A DNA stretch of 64,000 bases, taken from contig NZ_JAJVDH010000006.1 in the NCBI RefSeq assembly GCF_022758145.1, positions 124,001 through 188,000 of the forward strand. The letters are read 5' to 3'. This DNA comes from Pontibacter vulgaris. Its GTDB lineage: Bacteria > Bacteroidota > Bacteroidia > Cytophagales > Hymenobacteraceae. The position numbers and the translations under genes are program-made. The number at the start of each line of letters is the position of its first letter. Within the stretch, counting starts at the first letter, position 1. The notes below the pieces were generated by a model. That model was not told where the DNA came from and ran no database searches. It saw nothing but the letters and a program-made list of their open reading frames with translations. This document shows positions 54,426 to 62,790 of the stretch, in pieces.

Positions 54426-54478
54426 ACTAAATTTTTACTAAAAATATCATTCTACTAAATATAGTTAAAAATTGTACT

Positions 54479-54511
54479 AAAAGAGCTACTCACAATCTGA
54501 GTAGCTCTTTT
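54479..54511 (+). terminator. Terminator of the AIPR gene
   Basis: AAAAGAGCTACTCA pairs with TGAGTAGCTCTTTT, then TGTTT. Confidence 0.85.
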
Positions 54512-54742
54512 GTTTATTAGGATTACAAGTAACTATATTAATGGTACTTATTATTAACCCCATTTGAATTCAATTTCAAATTATATTATAGTGGTTGGGT
54601 TAGTTAGTACGATATTCTTCAATCGTTTATTCTAAATTTGTATTAAAAGAGGGCTAAAATTATTTATAAGTTCATACTATTGTTAACAATACTTTTTACG
54701 AAAAAGCAACATTATTACTTTTTCATTTCTAAATGTATTACA

Positions 54743-54933
54743 GGGTAAGATGGGTAAGCAAATATTATAGAAATAACAATTACAGTAAATTGATAAATTT
54801 ACAATAGCATATCACATACCAAAACAGGGCTATAACTGCTCATATAGCCAATATCACTCCTGCATTCCGATCCTCAATCATTAGCAAATCATAGATTTTG
54901 TTTTTTTTAGTTTTTACCTTACCCATCTTACCC
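54743..54933. repeat. Distant 16-bp inverted repeats of TGGGTAAG type
   Basis: GGGTAAGATGGGTAAG (54743-54758) and its exact reverse complement (54918-54933) flank an AT-rich 159-bp stretch next to the VapE-like gene. Each arm is itself a tandem of GGGTAAG. The 580-bp gap 54.43-55.0 kb holds no gene; a replication origin or regulator-binding region is possible. Confidence 0.55.
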
Positions 54934-54949
54934 GACCCTAACCAACTAT

Positions 54950-54995
54950 AAAAGCTAAGGGCACATCCTGTGTTAGAATGTGCCCTTAGCTTTTG
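54950..54995. terminator. Terminator of the VapE-like gene
   Basis: AAAGCTAAGGGCACAT pairs exactly with ATGTGCCCTTAGCTTT around CCTGTGTTAGA. Confidence 0.8.
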
Positions 54996-55007
54996 GTCTC
55001 AATAATA

Positions 55008-57218
55008 TCAGGTTACTTGTTTCCTGCTTTGCTGATCTACCTCATCCCAGGTCAGTTCGCGTACCAAGTAGCCATACACCCCGCTGCGTTTGATGCGCTC
55101 AAAGCCATGCTTTTTCAAGGCTTTGCCCAGCTTGTTAACGCTGGCATCGGTGACATTGATCTTGGCATTGATTGCAAGCTTGGCTACCATCTGAGTTGAA
55201 GTCAGAAACAGGATTGGTTCATTTTCAACAGGATGTTTAAACCAAGTCAACAGCAGTTCTTCTTCTACCGCACGTACCTGAAAGCGTTCGTTGCTCTGGC
55301 TGATCTGCTGAATCTCATCTTTATCAAACCAGTAGCGGAACCCGTTTTGGTACAAGTGATAGGCCTGCGCGTATACCTTATCCAGCTCAACCGTGTGTCT
55401 GTAGGCAATATCGGTCACTTCAAAACACAAAAAGCGCCTGCTGCCGGTGGTATCGTTTAAGAACTGCAGGTTGTTTACAGATCCTGCAAAGCTTGCCCTG
55501 CGCGGCATCTTTTCATGGTGGTGCCCATAGGCTTTGCGCACCTTGATCTCACTTTTGGTAATGATCTCCTTAAGCGCCCCTACTTCACTGCGGTTCAGGT
55601 TCTCCAGCTCATCCAGATTGATAAGCATGTTTTCCGATAACTGCTGCAGGGTATCCTTATTTTTAGGGTTGATCTCACCGGTATAAACGTAAAACTTGAG
55701 TTTGCGCGGTACCAGATTCAGCACCCACGTGGTTTTACCCAGTCCCTGCCCGCCACTTAGCACAATAAGCGTGTGATTAACCACTTTATCGTCCAGTACA
55801 CCAGCGGCCATAGCGACAAACCAGCGTTTGAAGCAATACTGCCATTGCTCCTGATCGGTAGTAGTCACCGTTGTTGCCAGCTGCTGAATGTAATCTGTTT
55901 CGCCATCCCAGTCTGGCAGGCTCTTAAAGTAGCTGCGAAAGGGATTATAGAGCGGACAGAAGTCCGAGCTAAGCAAACTGCGCAAAGAAGCACTACTGAC
56001 CTTTAACTGCGCTTTTAACAGTTCCCGTAGCATCGTGCTCTCTGCCCGGTCGGTCAATTGCCGCCACTTGCCCTTGTCGCTGGTGCAATACTCCTGCCGG
56101 TGGGTCACTTCGTTGTGGCGAAACCTGTAACGGGAGAGCAAAAAAGCTTCGATCTTGTCCAGGTACGTGGCAGGCGCTGCAGCTTCCTCATTTCCGGCTT
56201 CTTGTCGCTTTCGGTGCAGATCCACGGTGACCAGCTTGGCTATCTTCTGATAAGCTGCTGCGGCAGGGCTGATCTTATCCGGCTCAAACGCCGGGTTGCC
56301 ATTTGCCAGGTTACTTCTACTGCCGTGTTCAACCTTATTGGTGTAGGCACTCAACACACTAGTGCGCACCTCCTGCTCGTTGTAATTGTAGTCTGCAAGC
56401 ACCAAATCCAATGCAGTGTGTTGTGCTATGCCATAACGGTTCAGGTTACAGGCCAGTTGATAGACAAAGTTATTGCGATCTCCTGCTGTAAACTGGTGCC
56501 TACGCTGTGTTAACTCCACACATTGCTTGTAAATACTATCCATTTCGCCTGGTACTGCATCATTTTGATGCATACTAGCTGCTTTTTTGGGCAGTTGTGG
56601 TGCTTCAACCGTTGGTTTGACACATTGGTTTGCAGCTGACGGGGTAGGCGCAAACACCAGTCTTCCAGTCACGGCATAGGTGGCGGCATCCGGGTTTAGG
56701 TACAAGTCTGCATCCCAGGACAAAAAGCATAAGCGTGTTACATCACTTCCGGACGCATCGACCTGCACCTGTAGCTGCTCTTCATAATGTGCTTTTACCT
56801 GAGCAAAGGCCAGCTTATGCGCTGCTACAGGTGAGTCCACCTTAACAAGCAACTTAACGCCCCGGCCGGAGGGACTGATAAAAGCGGCAAAGGTATGGGG
56901 CAGCGTGCAAGCTGCCTGTTTTACCCGCAAGGCTTTTTCTTCGCCCAGTTTGTCGATGTCGAGCACTACCACACCAGCATAGACGTTCAAGTGCTTTTCT
57001 TTGCGCCCACCCGCAAACGTAGCGGATGGGGTAAAAGCGGACAGCTGTTTTTTCGCATCATCAAAGGCTTCCTGGTTACCTGCTGCCAAGTACTCGCGCA
57101 ACTGCTGGATCTGCTTTTGATACTGCCCGCCTTTGATGTGGTGTAAGATTCCATCAATAGCAGTATCTCCGGTGATGTGATGAAAAGAACTAAATTGTGT
57201 TACCTGGAACATGTACAC
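55008..57218 (-). CDS. VapE-like primase-helicase (VirE-N plus P-loop ATPase)
   Basis: A 736-residue protein. The N-terminus resembles the BT4734/VirE-type primase-like domain (GVVVLDIDKLGEEKA, FISPSGRGVKLLVKV). A VapE-type SF3-like ATPase follows, with Walker A GGQGLGKTTW near residue 490 and NLDELENLNRSEVGALKE. A C-terminal helix-rich domain ends with KRSGVYGYLVREL. This is the replication module of many Bacteroidota islands and satellites. It overlaps the upstream small HTH gene by 19 nt. Compared with the cargo to the left, it is GC-richer and closer to the host. Confidence 0.8.
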   Translation of the reverse strand: MYMFQVTQFSSFHHITGDTAIDGILHHIKGGQYQKQIQQLREYLAAGNQEAFDDAKKQLSAFTPSATFAGGRKEKHLNVYAGVVVLDIDKLGEEKALRVKQAACTLPHTFAAFISPSGRGVKLLVKVDSPVAAHKLAFAQVKAHYEEQLQVQVDASGSDVTRLCFLSWDADLYLNPDAATYAVTGRLVFAPTPSAANQCVKPTVEAPQLPKKAASMHQNDAVPGEMDSIYKQCVELTQRRHQFTAGDRNNFVYQLACNLNRYGIAQHTALDLVLADYNYNEQEVRTSVLSAYTNKVEHGSRSNLANGNPAFEPDKISPAAAAYQKIAKLVTVDLHRKRQEAGNEEAAAPATYLDKIEAFLLSRYRFRHNEVTHRQEYCTSDKGKWRQLTDRAESTMLRELLKAQLKVSSASLRSLLSSDFCPLYNPFRSYFKSLPDWDGETDYIQQLATTVTTTDQEQWQYCFKRWFVAMAAGVLDDKVVNHTLIVLSGGQGLGKTTWVLNLVPRKLKFYVYTGEINPKNKDTLQQLSENMLINLDELENLNRSEVGALKEIITKSEIKVRKAYGHHHEKMPRRASFAGSVNNLQFLNDTTGSRRFLCFEVTDIAYRHTVELDKVYAQAYHLYQNGFRYWFDKDEIQQISQSNERFQVRAVEEELLLTWFKHPVENEPILFLTSTQMVAKLAINAKINVTDASVNKLGKALKKHGFERIKRSGVYGYLVRELTWDEVDQQSRKQVT

Positions 57219-57505
57219 CCTTCATTTGCGGGTACTACATGCGGGTTCAGGTCTACGCGGTGAGAAAGCAGCAGGGCTTCCACGTCGGCTATGGCGTAGT
57301 AGATGCTGCGCTCGATGCGCGAGTACGGCAACAGGCCTTTTTTGCGCCAGCGCAGCAGGGTTATTTTTGAAATGCCCAGCATATGCTCCAACTGCCGGGA
57401 ATTGATAAATGCCTGCCTAGTACCAAGGTGTACAAACTGCTCCAAACGATTCATTCTATAAATGTACCGGTAAAGCTCTTCAGCAAAGAATAGATTAGTC
57501 TGCAT
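57200..57505 (-). CDS. Small HTH/excisionase-like DNA-binding protein
   Basis: A 101-residue protein with a MerR/excisionase-like helix-turn-helix (RQLEHMLGISKITLLRWRKKGLLPYSRIERSIYYAIADVEALL). The true start may be an internal Met (MNRLEQFVHLG, residue 18). Such proteins control excision and replication of Bacteroidota elements. It precedes the VapE-like gene by a 19-nt overlap and follows another HTH gene. Confidence 0.7.
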   Translation of the reverse strand: MQTNLFFAEELYRYIYRMNRLEQFVHLGTRQAFINSRQLEHMLGISKITLLRWRKKGLLPYSRIERSIYYAIADVEALLLSHRVDLNPHVVPANEGCTCSR

Positions 57506-57507
57506 GG

Positions 57508-57813
57508 TTACGCTCTCCCCCTTTTAAAACGTGGTTGTTCGATTACGCGCAGGATCTCTGACTTGAACAAATAAACCCTACGGCCAATGCTATGCCCTTT
57601 GATGAGCCCCTGGTGGCGCCAGTTAGTCAGCGTCACTCTGGAGATGCGCAGCAACTTGCAGGCCTCGTCAATGGAGATGGGCGCTTCGGCTTCCGGAGCT
57701 GTGGAAGGTTGCACTTGGGTAGTAACAAACTTTAGATGTTCTGTTACACCTTGGACAATCTGCTTGATTGCCTGCTCTGATAAGAGCTGAATGGAAATTT
57801 GGTTTTGTTCCAT
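57508..57813 (-). CDS. HTH-17-type excisionase-like protein
   Basis: A 101-residue protein. ISIDEACKLLRISRVTLTNWRHQGLIKGHSIGRRVYLFKSEILRVIEQPRFKRG is the HTH_17/excisionase fold. It starts the three-gene run (two HTH genes plus the VapE-like gene), with 2 bp to the next gene. A role in excision or replication control is likely. Confidence 0.75.
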   Translation of the reverse strand: MEQNQISIQLLSEQAIKQIVQGVTEHLKFVTTQVQPSTAPEAEAPISIDEACKLLRISRVTLTNWRHQGLIKGHSIGRRVYLFKSEILRVIEQPRFKRGRA

Positions 57814-57912
57814 GTTTTTAAATGGTTAATTATTAAACATGGACAAATAAAGTAAAGGCTTGTGTAAACCTTCCCACTAAGTCGACTACGTTAGATAGCC
57901 ATTATTGAATAG

Positions 57913-58683
57913 CTACTTAAGCTTGCTGTATTTGCTAAAATTAGACTTATAGGATTCGTATGACTTGTAATGATCAAGATCAGCAAAGTTATTCCATGCC
58001 ATGCGGCAATAGGCTTCAACTGGTGACAGGTATGTGTTTTCTTGCCAATAAAAATCATATACAGCACCGGAGATATCCTTGAAGTCTCCCTGCGTTCTGA
58101 TTTTCTTGATTTCTTGTATAGGGTCAAACCCTTCTATGTTTGCTTGTAAAAAATAAAGTACCTCTTCTTTAGTCATTATCAACTTTCGAGTGTACTCACT
58201 TACTACATTAAGCCTTTCCATAAAGTGCTTTTCTACATCTGGCTTCTTAAGACGCTTAAGCTTTATTCTTTCCCGGGGAGCACCTAAACTGTTCTTATCT
58301 ACATTCGGATCGGCAGGTTGATTGTGTATTATCAACCAGTCACTTACTAATTCAGTATTATTTTCTTCCTGAGCTAGCCTGAAGTATACGTCCAGGACAT
58401 CATGCGGAATAAGTTTAGGACTCTTTTTGATTAAGCGTATAAAGTCTCGTTTATTTCCTGAATAAGCATTCAAATGATAATTAAGAAACCCATGTCTATC
58501 AGCTTCAAATTCTTTGCTAAAAAACATATCATAATAAAATTCCCACAGTTCTAGATCTAAGGCTTTAGGGTTACTTTCATAATACTGCTGACTATTATTG
58601 GCTTCATATTGAAAAACATTGTCAATGTTTTCACCATTATATTTAAAAGAAAAGTAATGCTTTATTGGTGTTACTATGATCAT
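57913..58683 (-). CDS. Hypothetical protein of the replication module
   Basis: I place the start at ATG 58683 (MIIVTPIKHYFSFKYNG); the longer frame to 58716 is less natural. The 256-residue protein has SPKLIPHDVLDVYFRLAQEENNTELVSDWLIIHNQP, a helical segment, and no motif I recognise. It lies just upstream of the phased 10-bp repeats and downstream of the integrase gene, on the same strand. No function can be assigned. Confidence 0.55.
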   Translation of the reverse strand: MIIVTPIKHYFSFKYNGENIDNVFQYEANNSQQYYESNPKALDLELWEFYYDMFFSKEFEADRHGFLNYHLNAYSGNKRDFIRLIKKSPKLIPHDVLDVYFRLAQEENNTELVSDWLIIHNQPADPNVDKNSLGAPRERIKLKRLKKPDVEKHFMERLNVVSEYTRKLIMTKEEVLYFLQANIEGFDPIQEIKKIRTQGDFKDISGAVYDFYWQENTYLSPVEAYCRMAWNNFADLDHYKSYESYKSNFSKYSKLK

Positions 58684-58770
58684 ATTTCGCCTGTTAAATA
58701 ATCTCCTTATGGGCATCCCAAACCCTTAACTATATTTCTTATCCTGATCGAAATTACACATTTAAATAGC

Positions 58771-58800
58771 CTTGCAATTTGTTGCAATCTATTGCAATCC
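58771..58800. repeat. Three phased 10-bp repeats, TTGCAAT type
   Basis: NTTGCAATYY occurs three times with exact 10-bp spacing (58771, 58781, 58791). They lie in the 370-bp gap between the integrase gene end and the hypothetical gene start. Confidence 0.7.
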
Positions 58801-58965
58801 ATCATATCTAGAAGCAAAAGCTTGCTGCTGCTATAGTAGAATGTATTTAAAAAATATAATAGCGATTTAAATATCAATCTTTACATTTCAGTTTATATAC
58901 ATGTATAAAAGCACCTCATGCCTTAAAGCTACAGATTAGGTGTTGTTGCATTCGGTTGATTTAGG

Positions 58966-59005
58966 TTGCAACATATTGCAACATTCTCCAACATACTGCA
59001 ACATA
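58966..59005. repeat. Four phased 10-bp repeats, TTGCAACATA type
   Basis: TTGCAACATA, TTGCAACATT, CTCCAACATA and CTGCAACATA follow each other in strict 10-bp register. They share a TTGCAA core with the first cluster and sit 50 bp behind the integrase gene's stop. Confidence 0.75.
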
Positions 59006-59055
59006 CTACCAGTTATGAAAATACTTTATACTAGTTCACTACACTCTTAGATAAC

Positions 59056-60345
59056 TTAAACAGTAGCTTCTTTCTTTGCTGCAGGTTGCATGATCTTGCT
59101 CCATATATCATGCATTTCCTGATCCTTGATTTTATCAGTTAACTTTATATACTTCTTGAATGTCTGGTAATTGGTGTGTCCTGAAATCTTCATGGCTGTT
59201 TCTGGTCTCATACCCATTTCTAAAGCAAGGGTGATAAAAGTTCTGCGTGCTGTATGCATGGTAATGAAGTCATACTTTGGTTTGGTTTCTACCAAGTGTT
59301 CCCCACCCCTGCGGCTTGTAATAGTAGTAGGCTCATTCAAGCCGACCTTCTCCCCTAACTCTTTTAAGTAATCATTCATCTTCTGATTCGACAGCACCGG
59401 CAATGGCATTACATCTTCCTTATAGCGCTCTAGGATTGCTAAGGCAGGAGGAACTAAAGTAATCTTGTTAATGCTATCAGTTTTCTTTTGCCGGAGCAGC
59501 CAATCAGTGCCTTTTATGTCTGACCGCTTTAACTTTTCCAGATCTGAATAGCGCTGACCTGTATAACAGGCAAAGCAAAATACATCGCGTACCCTGGCAA
59601 GCTTTGGATGCTTACTTAGATCCTTCTCATAAAGCATTTGCAACTCTTCTTTTGTAAGGGAGATCGTTTCAACTTCCCGCTGTGTAGCTTTAAACTTTTT
59701 AAAAGTCAGGTTCACATGCAGTTCCCGTTCTAATGCCCAACCCATAAAAGCCTTTAGGGTGGCAAAGGTTTTCCAGATCGTGTTATCCGTGTGTTTTAGA
59801 TCCTTTACTGAGTAATCCATGAGTTCATCGAAAAAGCGCATGTTGATGCCTTCAAAAGAAAGGGGATAGTTTCGCTTCTCGGCAAAGGTTTCCAGGTGGT
59901 TTAGAATGCCCTGATATTTACGCAAAGTAGAAGCAGTGCGGGTAGATGCATTAGACGAGATGTACTCTTCAAAGTACTCTAGAAAGTTTTTGCCTATTAC
60001 GGGTTCTGAAGGCTTGATCAGCGCCAGGATATCATCTTTGAAATCCAGGAACCGAAAAGCTGGGTTTGCTTCCATGCGCTTCTTGAACGCATTGCGCACG
60101 TTGTTGCGGAGGTTATCCAGGTTGTGGTTGAGCGTTATCCCATTTGAGAATGTGCCTTTTACATGGTTTCCCTGCAAGTTTGGTTTCAGATTCCAATACT
60201 TAGGATGGATGTAATCGCCAGTCTTTACTTTGATGGTTTGCTTGCCCAGGCGGGCAAAAAGGTAGATAGCTGTCGGCGCGTCCCCGTTAGGCTTATCGAG
60301 GTAAAATTTTACGGTCATAGAGGGCTTGTGGTAAGGGTCAGGCAA
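59056..60345 (-). CDS. Tyrosine recombinase (island integrase)
   Basis: A 429-residue site-specific recombinase. It has a Bacteroidota-type N-terminal arm-binding domain, a SAM-like core-binding domain (residues about 110-210) and the catalytic set: Arg in CYTGQRYSDLEKL (near 262), H-x-x-R in MHTARRTF (near 367) and ISGHTNYQTFKKYI with the nucleophile Tyr near 400. It lies 160 bp from the right attachment site, so it is the obvious enzyme for insertion into tRNA-Glu. Confidence 0.9.
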   Translation of the reverse strand: MPDPYHKPSMTVKFYLDKPNGDAPTAIYLFARLGKQTIKVKTGDYIHPKYWNLKPNLQGNHVKGTFSNGITLNHNLDNLRNNVRNAFKKRMEANPAFRFLDFKDDILALIKPSEPVIGKNFLEYFEEYISSNASTRTASTLRKYQGILNHLETFAEKRNYPLSFEGINMRFFDELMDYSVKDLKHTDNTIWKTFATLKAFMGWALERELHVNLTFKKFKATQREVETISLTKEELQMLYEKDLSKHPKLARVRDVFCFACYTGQRYSDLEKLKRSDIKGTDWLLRQKKTDSINKITLVPPALAILERYKEDVMPLPVLSNQKMNDYLKELGEKVGLNEPTTITSRRGGEHLVETKPKYDFITMHTARRTFITLALEMGMRPETAMKISGHTNYQTFKKYIKLTDKIKDQEMHDIWSKIMQPAAKKEATV

Positions 60346-60363
60346 ATGTACGGGAATATCCGA

Positions 60364-60385
60364 ACTTCGGACACTATTCGTACAC
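60364..60385 (+). repeat. Right integrase arm-type repeats
   Basis: TTCGGACAC followed by TTCGTACAC 11 bp on, matching the left copy at 42020-42041 with one change. It lies between the integrase gene start and attR. Confidence 0.6.
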
Positions 60386-60460
60386 TAATATTTAATATTA
60401 GCTATTTTTGTTTATCTTACCCTTACAAACACCCTTTACAAAACCGCTTTAAAAGCTGTT

Positions 60461-62236
60461 TTAAGGCATTTTAGTGTAACGTAATGTTTCGTAGCAGCTA
60501 TTAGGTTTGTGTCCCCTACGGACTACTGAAAGGGAAAAGTGATGATTTACATCGCTTTTCCCTTTTTCATTTTTAACCAAAAACTGCTGTACAAGGCTGG
60601 AAAGGGCGAAAAAGCCGTTCACCCTTGTGGTTCGATAACCCTCCATTTCACGGTCATAATATACGCCTTCCGGAAACAACATCGCTTGCAGTTGTTTTCT
60701 TGGCTGAACATTTGACTTACTCCATGATTGTGAGATAGTTACCGCTTTTTCCAGACCCATTTTAATGAACTCTTTTGGGTTCGATAAGGCTGGCACGCAC
60801 TTTTCCAGATTCTGCTCGATTTCCAGTAGCTCAGTCTTTAGCTCTATGCTATACTTGGTAAAGATGTCTTTCTCAATTTCGCCAAAAGCATAGCGGCGTT
60901 CCAGGGTGTCTAATCTCTTTTTTAGCTCAGTATGCTGGGTATGTAAACGCTTTTCTTCTTTCCTGCTTTCTCCGTTTAATTTATAGTAAGTCTCTTCCAT
61001 GATCTCGGCTAGCTTGGGTAGATACCTAGGATCAACTTCGAGTTCAGCTAAAAAGCCTTCGTATAGGTTATGTAGTTTATTAGCATTACGGTTGAGCTTG
61101 CAGCCAATGGTATTGCACTTGTAGTAATGTATGCCTTTCTTTTTCATCTCATAACCCGTCAGTGGCTTTCGGCAGCTACCGCATTTAATATGATGTCTTA
61201 ACGGCAATTCTTCGTCTTCTTTGACCTGGGTATAGCTATGCGCGTTCTGCGCCTGCAGGCCATTTACCTTTAAAAACAGCTGGCGCGTGATTAGCGGCTC
61301 GTGCTGGCCTTCAACCACTTCCCCATCCTCGAGTAAGCCATGGCTTATTAAACCACAGTAGAAGGGGTTTCGAAACAGCTTCGTGATGGTCTGGTTGTAG
61401 AGCACCAAGCCTTGTGCTTTCAGGCGCTTGATGATGTCGGTATTCGATAGCCCCTGTTCTGCTTTGAGCTGAAACGCCAGGCGTATGAGCTTCCCTGTTT
61501 TATTTGGCTTTAAAATGACCTCCTTACCTACAATGACTTTATCATACCCCATGGGTACTTTCCCTACCCACAGCCCCCGTCTGACGCGGGCTTCCATGCC
61601 GGTCATGCATTTTTCGCGGCGTTGATCATTATCAAACTGCGAGAAGAGAAACTGGATGCCCTGCTGCAGCTTGCCGGCTGCTGTCTGAGTATCTACGGGC
61701 TGGGTCACAGCTACAACCGAAATGCCCATACGGCCTAATTCATCCACAATGCCAATAGCCGAAGAGCCGGTACGGGAAAAGCGATCGTGGGAGTAGACGA
61801 TGATGTAGCCCACCCTAAGCTTACTTTTTTTCACAAACTCCAGCATTTTCTGGAACTCCTTCCGTTCATCACTCTTGGCGCTTTCATAGGTGCCACCAAA
61901 TTTACCCACCACCTGGTAGCCGTGGCGTTCGGCATAAGCTGTACAGCGTTCTAACTGGGTTGATAAGCTTTGGTTGGTCTCGGCCTGCTCTTTGGTTGAT
62001 ACACGCGTGTAGATGATGGCTACTTTACCGCGTGGTGTGGCTTTTTTGCTACCCTTCTGCAGTGGCCGTGCAAAAATACTCAGCTCGTTCCCTTTCCCAG
62101 TAGTAGCCCGAAGCGTAGCAGGCTTGTTCGCAACAGCCTTGGCTTTAGCTTTTGCAGAAGACTTGGTAGCTGACTTCTTTGTTTTTAGTGCAGCCTTATC
62201 TACTCCTAGTACGACTGCTGTTGTTTGCTTTTTCAT
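60461..62236 (-). CDS. Large serine recombinase whose frame runs through attR
   Basis: A 591-residue recombinase. A Lys/Ala-rich N-terminal tail (residues 1-70) precedes the resolvase domain with nucleophile S80 (IIYTRVSTKEQAETNQS) and the arginine-bearing VYSHDRFSRTGSSA. The recombinase and zinc-ribbon domains follow (CGSCRKPLTGYEMKKKGIHYYKCNTIGC). The last residues read SVVRRG over attR and then HKPNSCYETLRYTKMP, contributed by the island end. Before the island inserted, the frame would have read into the antisense of tRNA-Glu and stopped there. It probably belongs to a second element right of the island. Activity with this altered tail is unknown. Confidence 0.8.
   Translation of the reverse strand: MKKQTTAVVLGVDKAALKTKKSATKSSAKAKAKAVANKPATLRATTGKGNELSIFARPLQKGSKKATPRGKVAIIYTRVSTKEQAETNQSLSTQLERCTAYAERHGYQVVGKFGGTYESAKSDERKEFQKMLEFVKKSKLRVGYIIVYSHDRFSRTGSSAIGIVDELGRMGISVVAVTQPVDTQTAAGKLQQGIQFLFSQFDNDQRREKCMTGMEARVRRGLWVGKVPMGYDKVIVGKEVILKPNKTGKLIRLAFQLKAEQGLSNTDIIKRLKAQGLVLYNQTITKLFRNPFYCGLISHGLLEDGEVVEGQHEPLITRQLFLKVNGLQAQNAHSYTQVKEDEELPLRHHIKCGSCRKPLTGYEMKKKGIHYYKCNTIGCKLNRNANKLHNLYEGFLAELEVDPRYLPKLAEIMEETYYKLNGESRKEEKRLHTQHTELKKRLDTLERRYAFGEIEKDIFTKYSIELKTELLEIEQNLEKCVPALSNPKEFIKMGLEKAVTISQSWSKSNVQPRKQLQAMLFPEGVYYDREMEGYRTTRVNGFFALSSLVQQFLVKNEKGKSDVNHHFSLSVVRRGHKPNSCYETLRYTKMP
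60512..60527 (+). repeat. Right attachment site (attR) of the island
   Basis: TCCCCTACGGACTACT is an exact copy of the tRNA-Glu 3' end at 41964-41979, in the same orientation. It lies inside the 3' part of the serine recombinase gene. Confidence 0.8.
60529..60567. terminator. Terminator immediately outside attR
   Basis: AAAGGGAAAAGTGATG pairs with CATCGCTTTTCCCTTT, then a T-run. It was probably the original terminator of tRNA-Glu before island insertion. It also overlaps the serine recombinase coding end. Confidence 0.75.
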
Positions 62237-62248
62237 GTTCTATCAAGG

Positions 62249-62683
62249 TTAACGGGAAAGGGATTTTGTTACTTTTTTGTTACCCTTGCCTTTCGGCTTT
62301 TGCACTTTAGCTGATTTAGACAATAAATCATCATCGTCATCAATAGTTGCTATCAGTTGTTCTGCAAAGTGCTGGTTAAATACCCAGGCTGAAAAGCGCA
62401 GCATAAAATCTACCTGTGCCTGCGCTTCGTCTTCAGTTAAATGCTCCAGCCCCGGAGTTTGCCGTAGCTCGCGCACATGGCGCTCTACCGTTTCTACTTC
62501 TTGCGAAAGCTGCTTATAGTAACTATCATAAGTGCTCAGCTGTTCAGCGTTTTCAAGTTCTATAGCATTCTCAGCGCTTACTTTGCATTTCAGCTGTACT
62601 GGTTTGTTTTTACTGGTTTTTCTTTGGGTTTTCTTCTTTGGTTTTTGGGTTAAAGTTTTCACTTTTAGTTTTGCCAGTGCCAC
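62249..62683 (-). CDS. Lys-rich hypothetical protein
   Basis: A 144-residue protein with a very basic N-terminus (KVKTLTQKPKKKTQRKTSKNKPVQ), a helical centre (DSYYKQLSQEVETVERHVRELRQTPGLEHLTEDEAQAQVDFMLRFSAWVFNQHF) and a basic end. It is 12 bp before the serine recombinase gene on the same strand, so they share a transcript. A DNA-binding accessory role is a guess from charge and context. Confidence 0.55.
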   Translation of the reverse strand: MALAKLKVKTLTQKPKKKTQRKTSKNKPVQLKCKVSAENAIELENAEQLSTYDSYYKQLSQEVETVERHVRELRQTPGLEHLTEDEAQAQVDFMLRFSAWVFNQHFAEQLIATIDDDDDLLSKSAKVQKPKGKGNKKVTKSLSR

Positions 62684-62790
62684 AAGTCCGGGGCGACCGG
62701 TACATAGGCGGGCTCTTACGTTGGGTGCGGGGTGACCGCTACCCTTAACTCCTACCCGATCAGCGTCCGGTAAGAGGAAGTTACTAAGTA

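Larger units (their letters stand above)
41964..60527. mobile_element. Integrated genetic element in tRNA-Glu carrying defence-like cargo
   Basis: The two 16-bp copies of the tRNA end bound the element. Its tyrosine integrase gene (59056-60345) lies next to the right end. It encodes a VapE-like primase-helicase, two excisionase-like HTH proteins, and a cargo block of nuclease/methyltransferase/AIPR genes. The base composition changes at the left border to clearly AT-rich. No structural phage genes, relaxase or conjugation genes are visible, so it looks like a satellite- or island-type element, not a full phage or conjugative element. Confidence 0.8.

Noticed and set aside
56058..56513. A 151-residue open frame on the plus strand inside the VapE-like gene
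   Set aside because: It is fully antisense to a well-supported gene, has no domain pattern and no start context; it is a shadow frame.
58771..59005. CRISPR-like array
   Set aside because: Units are 10 bp and contiguous, with no spacers and no cas genes in the window.
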